Shown: one piece after another, positions 53,034-59,180 of the stretch
Numbering within the stretch: position 1 is the first letter of the stretch
Layout: every line of letters starts with the position of its first letter
Translations under genes and position numbers: made by a program
Notes under the pieces: model-generated
What the model was told of the DNA's origin: nothing
Seen by the model: only the letters and a program-made list of their open reading frames with translations
Databases searched by the model: none
From: Variovorax sp. Root318D1
GTDB taxonomy: Bacteria; Pseudomonadota; Gammaproteobacteria; Burkholderiales; Burkholderiaceae_C
NCBI RefSeq assembly: GCF_001424835.1
Contig: NZ_LMCQ01000021.1
Location: 63,503 to 127,502, forward strand
Length of the DNA stretch: 64,000 bases
Reading direction: 5' to 3'

Positions 53034-53939
53034 ATGACGACTCTTGATCTGCTGTGTGCACGCGGCCCCAGGATGCGACCGTTGCGGCGGGTATTTGGCT
53101 TTGCCATCGTCGCGGCCGGCTTGGCCCTGCTGATGTTCGAGGCGGTGGAAGCGATTGCGGCCGGCGACCCGCGCGTGCGCGGCGCACTGCTCGGCGGCAG
53201 CATGGCGGCGCTGGCCACCGCGCTGGGAACGATTCCGGTGCTGCTGTCGCGGCAGCTCTCGCAGCGCGCCTTCGACACCATGCTGGGCTTTGGCGCAGGC
53301 GTGATGCTGGCGGCCACGTCGTTCTCGCTGGTGATTCCGGCACTGGAGGCGGCCCGTTCGCAGAGCGCCGGCTCCTGGGTTTCAGGCGGCATCGTGGGCG
53401 CGGGCGTGCTGCTGGGCGCCGCACTGCTGCTGGCCATCGATCGGTTGGTGCCGCACGAGCACTTCGTGAAAGGGCTCGAAGGTCCGAAGGCCCTGAAAAT
53501 GAAACGGGTCTGGCTCTTCGTGCTGGCCATTGCGCTGCACAACCTGCCCGAAGGCCTGGCCATCGGCGTCGCCTTTGCGGGCCAAGACCCGGTGGCGGCT
53601 GCCGCGCTTGCCACCGGCATCTCCATCCAGGACGTGCCTGAAGGCATGGTGGTGGCGCTCGCGCTGCGCGGTGTCGGCTACGGGCGGCTCCTGTCGATGG
53701 GCCTGGGCGTGGCCTCGGGCCTGGTGGAGCCTGCGATGGCCGTGCTGGGAGCGACCGTGGTCACGCTGATGACCAGCCTGCTGCCCTGGGGCCTGGCGCT
53801 GGCCGCGGGCGCGATGCTGTTCGTCATCAGCCACGAGATCATTCCCGAATCGCACCGGCAAGGACATGAAGCCTTCGCAACGGGCGGCCTGATGCTCGGC
53901 TTCGTGGTGATGATGGTGCTCGATACCGCGCTGGGCTGA
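53034..53939 (+). CDS. ZIP-family divalent metal transporter (GufA-like)
   Basis: A 301-residue protein with about eight membrane helices. Signature ZIP metal-binding segments: ALHNLPEGLAIGVAFAGQD (HNxPEG in helix 4) and ISIQDVPEGMVVALALRG (helix 5, Q-D-x-P-E-G in place of H-N-x-P-E-G), the GufA subfamily form, plus SHEIIPESHRQGHE near the end. The cytoplasmic loop (DRLVPHEHFVKG) has the His residues typical of the family. It probably imports zinc or related divalent ions. The ATG at 53034 follows an intrinsic terminator by 29 bp; an alternative start at 53073 exists. A small gene follows after 17 bp. Confidence 0.88.
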   Translation: MTTLDLLCARGPRMRPLRRVFGFAIVAAGLALLMFEAVEAIAAGDPRVRGALLGGSMAALATALGTIPVLLSRQLSQRAFDTMLGFGAGVMLAATSFSLVIPALEAARSQSAGSWVSGGIVGAGVLLGAALLLAIDRLVPHEHFVKGLEGPKALKMKRVWLFVLAIALHNLPEGLAIGVAFAGQDPVAAAALATGISIQDVPEGMVVALALRGVGYGRLLSMGLGVASGLVEPAMAVLGATVVTLMTSLLPWGLALAAGAMLFVISHEIIPESHRQGHEAFATGGLMLGFVVMMVLDTALG

Positions 53940-53956
53940 AGCGAAAGGAACATCCC

Positions 53957-54217
53957 ATGACCGCATTGGACCTTTTGAACCTGGATGTATTGCTCGCCCG
54001 CAGCGTGCTGCTGCGCGTCGACTACATGCGCGTGCAGACCCGCATCAACGACCTGCTGTCGCACGGGTGCAGCGATGCCGGCGACGGCCCCGAAGACGAG
54101 GACTTCAGCCAGCTGATCAGGGCCATGAGTCGTTCGTTTGCGGCGGATGCGCGCTATCTCTCCAGCCTTTCGTACACGGTGCATGAAATCATCGAGCACG
54201 CGAAAGCCACGGCCTGA
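53957..54217 (+). CDS. Small unknown helical protein after the ZIP gene
   Basis: 86 residues, 17 bp after the transporter stop with GAAAGGA upstream of the ATG, so probably co-transcribed. All-helical, soluble and acidic: LDLLNLDVLLARSVLLRVDY, MRVQTRINDLLSHG, then an acidic turn (GDGPEDEDFSQLI) and a C-terminal helix with RSFAADARYLSSLSYTVHEI. No cysteine or His cluster that would suggest metal binding. No family recognised. Confidence 0.58.
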   Translation: MTALDLLNLDVLLARSVLLRVDYMRVQTRINDLLSHGCSDAGDGPEDEDFSQLIRAMSRSFAADARYLSSLSYTVHEIIEHAKATA

Positions 54218-54338
54218 TCAGGCGCCGCAGCGGCAGCGGCGTGCAATGGCTGACGCCGGGTTTTTCGCGACAGCGACCCGGCACGCCGTCCGACACCTCG
54301 TGGCCGCGTGCCGGTGCAGCGTTCAAGAACTGCACTGA

Positions 54339-54641
54339 ATGGTGGTCGAGAAAATGACTCCTCAACAAGCCAATAGCGACGAGAGGGACAACCAGCGCGT
54401 CTTCCGATGGGGCATTGGCGCGGCACTCATCATCTTCCTGCTGGCACTGGCCTATAACTTCCTGATCCAGACGCGGGAAGAAGGACCTGTCAAGCCGTCG
54501 ACGCCGACCCAGAGCGCGCCCCTGGTCGCTCCTTCCGGCACAGCGCCGCAGAGCGCTCCTTCGAGCACGGCACCGCAGACGGTGCCTTCGACCACCGCGC
54601 CGCAAACCCCGCCTGCACCTGCAAACACCCAGGGCAAGTAA
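54339..54641 (+). CDS. Small membrane-anchored protein with TAPQ repeats
   Basis: 100 residues: a hydrophilic N-terminus, one membrane helix at about 26-43 (GIGAALIIFLLALAYNFLIQ) and a Pro/Ser/Thr/Gln tail made of imperfect repeats (GTAPQSAPS, STAPQTVPS, TTAPQTPPA). With a charged N-terminus inside, the tail should face the periplasm and be extended or disordered. The start may instead be the ATG at 54354. No family recognised; single-pass proteins with such linkers often span the periplasm or present a cell-wall segment. Confidence 0.55.
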   Translation: MVVEKMTPQQANSDERDNQRVFRWGIGAALIIFLLALAYNFLIQTREEGPVKPSTPTQSAPLVAPSGTAPQSAPSSTAPQTVPSTTAPQTPPAPANTQGK

Positions 54642-54665
54642 CCCGGCTCGCCGAGCCGCTGCGGC

Positions 54666-55169
54666 TCAGCAGGATTCTTCCCAGTTCAGGAGGCCCCTCT
54701 GGGTGGCCACCCGAACCGCCTGGGTGCGCGACTGGACGTTCAGCTTGCGGTAGATGCTCTTGAGTTGCGCTTCGATCGTGTTGATCGAACGATGGGTTTG
54801 TTCGGCGATCTGCCGGTTGCTCTGCCCCTCTGAGATGAACCGCACCACCTTCAGCTCGCGGGGCGACAAAAGACCCTTCGGTTCCCCGACGGGCTTCGGC
54901 GCGGCGGACGTGGCGAACGAGCCCAGGATGCGCCGAGCAATTTGCGAGGCTGCCGGAGAGTTGCCGAGTTCGATCGAGCGCATCAGCGAAGCAAGATCCG
55001 TGGCGTTTGCCTTTGCGAAGAGATCGCGCACAACACCCGCGGCCGCGGCGGAATTCACGCGCCAATGGTCGTTTGCGGCAGAGCCCGGGAGCATGCCGAT
55101 CGGAAACCGATCCGCCTGTTTCAAGGACGGATACCACGTGATCGTCGATTCGGTGTTTGCGTTGGACAT
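54666..55169 (-). CDS. LuxR-type helix-turn-helix transcriptional regulator
   Basis: About 167 residues from ATG 55169 (a frame 35 codons longer exists but is not protein-like). The C-terminal domain (about 100-165) is a GerE/LuxR helix-turn-helix: LLSPRELKVVRFISEGQSNR, QIAEQTHRSINTIEAQLKSI, YRKLNVQSRTQAV. The N-terminal 95 residues are helical and match neither a receiver nor an autoinducer domain that I recognise, so the input is unknown. It is the first of four regulators that lie between the metal transporter and the capsule operon. Weak Shine-Dalgarno. Confidence 0.82.
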   Translation of the reverse strand: MSNANTESTITWYPSLKQADRFPIGMLPGSAANDHWRVNSAAAAGVVRDLFAKANATDLASLMRSIELGNSPAASQIARRILGSFATSAAPKPVGEPKGLLSPRELKVVRFISEGQSNRQIAEQTHRSINTIEAQLKSIYRKLNVQSRTQAVRVATQRGLLNWEESC

Positions 55170-55348
55170 TTCAAAAGCTCGCCGGCTCTGGCGTTCCGCA
55201 AGACTGGGACCTGAACACCATCGCGTTGCAAGCCCAGGAGAACATGTATGAAACTGATTCGATGCTACGAACAACGTCGATCTGTGGCATTGGCTTTCAC
55301 GCAGCGGATGTGGCGCAGCTCACAAACGTGAACTAAAGTTATCTCGAA

Positions 55349-56059
55349 TCACGGCTTCGGCAACGATGTCGTCGGCTTGTCCGAGTCCAGTTCGGGAAAG
55401 GGCAGATCGAAATCGGTTGCCGCGAAATCGGCGGGCACGTGCACGCCGTAATCGTCGCGGCGAACCAGCCCACGGCTCTCCAGGTCGCGCATGGTCTTGT
55501 TGACCACCTCTCGCGACAGGCCCGAATAGGACGCGATCACCGATTGCGTGATGCGCTTGTCGTAGCCGCCAGTGGTTGCCGGCGCCAGTTGCGTCAGTTG
55601 ATGAAGCACCCGGCTCACCAGATCTTCCGACGACAGCGCCGATATCCTGCGAAGCTGCCCCCGCATCACGCTTACACGTTTCATGGCGATGTCGAGCAGC
55701 GCCAAGGCCATTTGTGGATGCCGCTCGCACAGCTTGCGCATGGCGGCAATGGGGATCAGGTACACCGACGAGGGCAGCGCAGCAATCAGTGTCTGGGTGG
55801 CCTGGTGCCGGTCTTCGGTGAAAGAGGATCCGAGAAAGAAATCGTCACGCCGGATGAATTCCGTGGTGACGTCGCCGCTGCCACCGCGCCCATGCGCCAC
55901 GACGCGCAAAAGGCCGTTGGCCACGCAGTAGAAGCGGTCCGTCCATTCGTCCACGGCAAGAACGGTTTCGTTGCGCCGGTAGGAGCGAAGTTCGCTGGCC
56001 TGGACCAGCGCTGCACGTTCCAAGGCCGGCAACCCGGAAACCAAAGCATTCAAATACAT
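55349..56059 (-). CDS. Crp/Fnr-family regulator (tandem copy A)
   Basis: 236 residues: cyclic-nucleotide-binding-like beta roll (residues 5-125: ELRSYRRNETVLAVDEWTDR, FIRRDDFFLG), a long dimer helix and a Crp-type helix-turn-helix (SVIASYSGLSREVVNKTMRD). The FNR iron-sulfur cysteines and the Arg-Ser pair that binds cAMP in Crp are absent, so the ligand is unknown. It is a close paralogue of the next gene; their recognition helices are nearly identical, so they should bind the same sites. The upstream gap contains the inverted repeat CCCAT-AA-ATGGG (56095-56106), a possible operator. Confidence 0.88.
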   Translation of the reverse strand: MYLNALVSGLPALERAALVQASELRSYRRNETVLAVDEWTDRFYCVANGLLRVVAHGRGGSGDVTTEFIRRDDFFLGSSFTEDRHQATQTLIAALPSSVYLIPIAAMRKLCERHPQMALALLDIAMKRVSVMRGQLRRISALSSEDLVSRVLHQLTQLAPATTGGYDKRITQSVIASYSGLSREVVNKTMRDLESRGLVRRDDYGVHVPADFAATDFDLPFPELDSDKPTTSLPKP

Positions 56060-56147
56060 GCCACCATGATGCGGGACGTTGCCGTCGCCACATACCCATA
56101 AATGGGGGATGTCGTACCGATGCCACTCCCAAGCGCCAGCGGCGCGG

Positions 56148-56852
56148 TTACAAATTCGCCTCGCGCCTATTCAAAGGTGGTTCCGTTGGCTCCAGCCCGC
56201 CGATGTCGGTGGAAGAAAATTCGGTCGAAACGTGGACGCTTTGCCCGTCGCGCCACACCAGGCCGCGGCTCTCCAAGTCGCGCATGATCTTGTTCACCAC
56301 TTCGCGCGAGAGCCCCGTATAGGACGCGATCACCGCCTGGGTGATGCGCTTGTCGAAGCCGCCGGTGCTGGCCGGCGCGAGTTGCGTCAACTGGTGCAGC
56401 ACCCGGCTCACCAGGTCTTCGGACGACAGCGCCGATATCTTGCGAAGCTGGCTGCGAAGCGCCCTGATGCGCGATGCCGCGAACTCGAACAAACCCATTG
56501 CGACCTCTGGGTAGGCTTTGCAGAGCTTGCGAGCCACCGGAATCGGAATGAGGTAGGCCGAAGAAGGCAGCGCCGCGACCAGTGTCTGCCTGGCCATGTA
56601 GCGGTCTTCGCTGAGCGACGGGCCCAGGAAGAAATCGTTGCGGCGAATGAAGTCGGTCGTCACGTCGCCGCTGGGGTCGCTGCCATGTTCGACCACGCGC
56701 AGCAGCCCGCTCGTCACGCAGTAGATGCAGTCCGACCACTCCTGCGCCGCCATCACCGTTTCGCTGCGGCGGTAGGAGCGGAGTTCGCTGGACTTGACCA
56801 ATGCCGCGCGCTCGGCCGGCGGCACATTGGCGAAAAGAGGATGCAGGTACAT
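56148..56852 (-). CDS. Crp/Fnr-family regulator (tandem copy B)
   Basis: 234 residues, same architecture as the gene at 55349-56059 and visibly very similar: SELRSYRRSETVMAAQEWSD, FIRRNDFFLGPSLSEDRYMA, SALSSEDLVSRVLHQLTQLA, and helix-turn-helix AVIASYTGLSREVVNKIMRD. No FNR-type cysteine set. The differences concentrate in the sensory roll, suggesting a duplication followed by divergence of the signal but not the target. The genes are head to tail on the minus strand with 88 bp between them. Confidence 0.88.
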   Translation of the reverse strand: MYLHPLFANVPPAERAALVKSSELRSYRRSETVMAAQEWSDCIYCVTSGLLRVVEHGSDPSGDVTTDFIRRNDFFLGPSLSEDRYMARQTLVAALPSSAYLIPIPVARKLCKAYPEVAMGLFEFAASRIRALRSQLRKISALSSEDLVSRVLHQLTQLAPASTGGFDKRITQAVIASYTGLSREVVNKIMRDLESRGLVWRDGQSVHVSTEFSSTDIGGLEPTEPPLNRREANL

Positions 56853-57010
56853 GGCGGCGGCGTTTGTCTTTGGGCACGAGATTGCTCGTTATTGGCCCAA
56901 AGGCTTGACCGTGCGTCTCAATCCTGCACAAAAGCCGGGGATAAACGGACTTTTTTCACAATTTGCCACGATTCCTTCGTCGCAGTCAGGAAAGCCAGGG
57001 CCCTCCCCGC

Positions 57011-58024
57011 TCAGCCAGACTTTCTTGCCGCGGCCCGGAAATCCTGGGGCGCCATGTCGAAGGCGCGACGAAAGGCGCGGGTGAAGTCCGACGCACTCTT
57101 GAAGCCGGCGCCATAGGCGATGTCCGCCACCATTGCGCTCGGGTGCTTCGCCAGTTCGTCGGCCGCGTGGCGCAGCCTCAGGTTCCGTATGTAGGAAGCC
57201 AGGCCACCTTCATGCTGGAACAGCCGGTACACGGTCGGGCGTGAAAGCCGCAACGCCGCGACCACGCCGTCAGGCGAGAGGTCCGCACGATGCAGATGGG
57301 CCTGTATGTAGCGTCGAGCCTGGCCGAAGACGGCGGCGCGCGCGGCTGCGCGTGCACTGTCGCCCATGCCCACCTGCTTGCTCAGGGCCGCGACAAGAAG
57401 CTGCGCGCCCGTACGCGCATCGGCTTGTACAGCAGCGGCGCTCAGCCGCCCCACGCGGCTGCTAAGCGCGGCAACATATTCGACGGCCAGCCTGGCGATC
57501 GGCGTTGCCAGCTCCTGAATCGCAAGCCCGTGGATGGCTTCCGGATCGGGAAACACCTCCTGCACCACAGCGGCCGGCACAAACAGGGTGAGCACCCGGC
57601 AGTCGGTGCGCCGCATGCGCACGGGCTGGCCCATGTCGAGCGCGAGCACCTTGGCGGCAGAGGGCGTTGCGGTCCGCGAGAGCGAACGCACCGAGACGTC
57701 CCGCATTTCACCCTCGACGAACACATGCAATGCGAAATTGCGCACGCTGTCGCGCGAGATGCGGGCCAGAGATCGCTCCAGCGACATGGCGTCCGAGCGG
57801 CAATCGGTGAAGGCCAGGCCGTCCAGTTCGAACCGGTCGATCGAGGCGTTGAAAGGCTTCTCGAGGTCGGACCACGAAGGCAGCACATCGATCACATGCC
57901 CTACCCGCTCCCGCCAGGCGCCCAGCCGCCGCTGCGGCGCTTCCGCCGCCACGCTGAAACGGCTGTGGGCAATGCCGTTGTGCAGGGTTGAATGCACTCC
58001 CGGCAACGGAACGCGGCGGTTCAT
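57011..58024 (-). CDS. AraC-family transcriptional regulator
   Basis: 337 residues from ATG 58024 (an upstream extension of 15 codons is possible). The C-terminal 100 residues form the two AraC helix-turn-helix units: YIQAHLHRADLSPDGVVAAL, LSRPTVYRLFQHEGGLASYI and MVADIAYGAGFKSASDFTRA, FRRAFDMAPQDFRAA. The N-terminal part (about 40-200) is of the AraC_binding_2 type seen in NdvF/FeaR-like regulators. It is divergent from the capsule operon across a 473-bp AT-rich gap and is the closest candidate regulator of that operon. Confidence 0.9.
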   Translation of the reverse strand: MNRRVPLPGVHSTLHNGIAHSRFSVAAEAPQRRLGAWRERVGHVIDVLPSWSDLEKPFNASIDRFELDGLAFTDCRSDAMSLERSLARISRDSVRNFALHVFVEGEMRDVSVRSLSRTATPSAAKVLALDMGQPVRMRRTDCRVLTLFVPAAVVQEVFPDPEAIHGLAIQELATPIARLAVEYVAALSSRVGRLSAAAVQADARTGAQLLVAALSKQVGMGDSARAAARAAVFGQARRYIQAHLHRADLSPDGVVAALRLSRPTVYRLFQHEGGLASYIRNLRLRHAADELAKHPSAMVADIAYGAGFKSASDFTRAFRRAFDMAPQDFRAAARKSG

Positions 58025-58497
58025 CGACAAAACACTCCCAGGCGCGGCACTGGCCGACCTCAAATACAACCAAAGTGTTAATAACTGTTAACTGGCTCGG
58101 ATTTTCCCAATAAAAGCCCGCGAGCGCAACGGCCCGAGTAAAAACAAAGCGCCCAAGGCCCCGAAACGGCCATTCCAAGCAGCTTCATTCATTAATTGAA
58201 ACCAATAATTTCAGCAGCAGCGAAGCCCCTACTTTAACTACGCCGCAATCTTTAAAAATTTGCCCTCAAAAGAACTCCGAAGTTCTAATTTTTAATCTAA
58301 TTGTCAGCCTCAAGTTTTCAATTCGCTTGAGCCCGAGTAGTGCCGTTTTGGCGCAACGCCACGACCCGCTGTTACCCATTTCTGCCTATTGATGTTCCAC
58401 ACGAAGTGTTAACATTTGCACGCTCACAGGTAACAATGCGAATCGCAGCTTACGAGCCACCGTAGCCTTCCAAGCTTCGTCCGAACGGGAAATATCC
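58025..58497. other. AT-rich intergenic region between araC-type gene and capsule operon
   Basis: 473 bp without a gene, much richer in A+T than the rest of the window (especially 58180-58320). It holds the 9-mer AAGTGTTAA twice, at 58073-58081 and 58404-58412, each next to further GTTAAC-like sequence, and a hairpin AGAACT-CCGA-AGTTCT (58271-58286) followed by AATTTTT that could be a weak terminator or attenuator. No JUMPstart/ops element was found. Promoters for both flanking genes must lie here but no convincing -35/-10 pair was identified. Confidence 0.55.
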
Positions 58498-58785
58498 ATG
58501 AAACACAGTCACCTGATCGCAGCCTTGGCCGTCGCAGCCTTTGCGACCGCGCCTGCACTGGCCCAACAACTGCCCACGCCGCCGGTCGACGCGGCTGCTG
58601 CCGTGCGCGCAGCAGGTGGCGGCAGCCTCACTGGACAACAGGTCGGGATCATTGCTGGCAGCGGAGTGTTGCTGGCGGCAGCCGCTGGCGGCGGCGGTGG
58701 CGGCGGTGGCGGCGGTTTCCTCCTTCCCGGCCCAGGCGGGACCGGGACCGGAACAGGCACCACCGGCAGCACCGGCACCAGGTAA
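58498..58785 (+). CDS. GfcA/YjbE-like small exported Gly/Thr-rich protein
   Basis: 95 residues: a signal peptide (residues 1-22, ATAPALAQ), an Ala/Gly-rich middle with a hydrophobic helix (GIIAGSGVLLAAAAG), a run of ten Gly, and a Gly/Thr tail (GTGTGTGTTGSTGTR). This composition and its place as first gene before gfcB/C/D-like genes match GfcA/YjbE of the E. coli group-4 capsule and yjbEFGH operons. Its role in those systems is unclear. The stop overlaps the next start (TAATG). Confidence 0.72.
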   Translation: MKHSHLIAALAVAAFATAPALAQQLPTPPVDAAAAVRAAGGGSLTGQQVGIIAGSGVLLAAAAGGGGGGGGGGFLLPGPGGTGTGTGTTGSTGTR

Positions 58786-59180
58786 TGAACGGAGCCCTCC
58801 GCAAGGGGGGGTTCCTAGCGAGAGTCCAACGCACCGCTGGCGCGGTGCGAAAGAAAGGATGCTGCGTACTCGCATCATCCTTTTTTTTGGGCGGATGCTC
58901 TTCGGGCTGCACGGCAATAATTGCCACGGCTCGGCACCTCTACAAGGCCTCGCCCTCGGACTCCCACACGACGTTTCGTCCGGAATTCAGCTATTTGGGC
59001 GCCACTTTCGACGGCCGGGGACGCCTTGCGGGGATGGCCGGCCTCGCGATCGACTGGCTTGGCGACAAGCTCGAGGTGGTCTATTCCGAGCAGTGCCTTT
59101 CCCGTGATCTGTGCTTGAGCTTCGAACGGTGGAATCCGTCTGTGCCGGCCAACGTTGCTTCGTCAAGCGCTGGTTCATGA
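58785..59180 (+). CDS. GfcB/YjbF-like lipoprotein, apparently shortened
   Basis: 131 residues. A basic start and hydrophobic stretch end in the lipobox-like LGGC near residue 38. It then reads FRPEFSYLGATFDGRGRLAG, GLAIDWLGDKLEVVYSEQCL, SRDLCLSFERW. The end resembles the Cys-containing C-terminus of YjbF-family lipoproteins, and the YLxxxxDGR segment resembles their start, but the family is usually about 210-230 residues, so some 80-90 residues seem to be missing between DGR and GRLAG. The frame itself is intact and coupled on both sides (TAATG before, ATGA after). Assigned mainly from order and ends; alternative: an unrelated short lipoprotein. Confidence 0.5.
   Translation: MNGALRKGGFLARVQRTAGAVRKKGCCVLASSFFLGGCSSGCTAIIATARHLYKASPSDSHTTFRPEFSYLGATFDGRGRLAGMAGLAIDWLGDKLEVVYSEQCLSRDLCLSFERWNPSVPANVASSSAGS

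Noticed and set aside
52826..53047. Plus-strand frame through the ZIP leader as a small or leader-peptide gene
   Set aside because: The product is Arg/Pro rich, has no ribosome site and overlaps the transporter start; the RNA structure explains the region better.
58025..58497. JUMPstart/ops element expected before polysaccharide operons
   Set aside because: No GGCGGTAG-like sequence was found in the region.
58881..58888. Run of eight T in the gfcB-like gene as a frameshift site explaining its short length
   Set aside because: Reading the alternative frames downstream gives no YjbF-like sequence, whereas the annotated frame does up to its stop; an internal deletion fits better.
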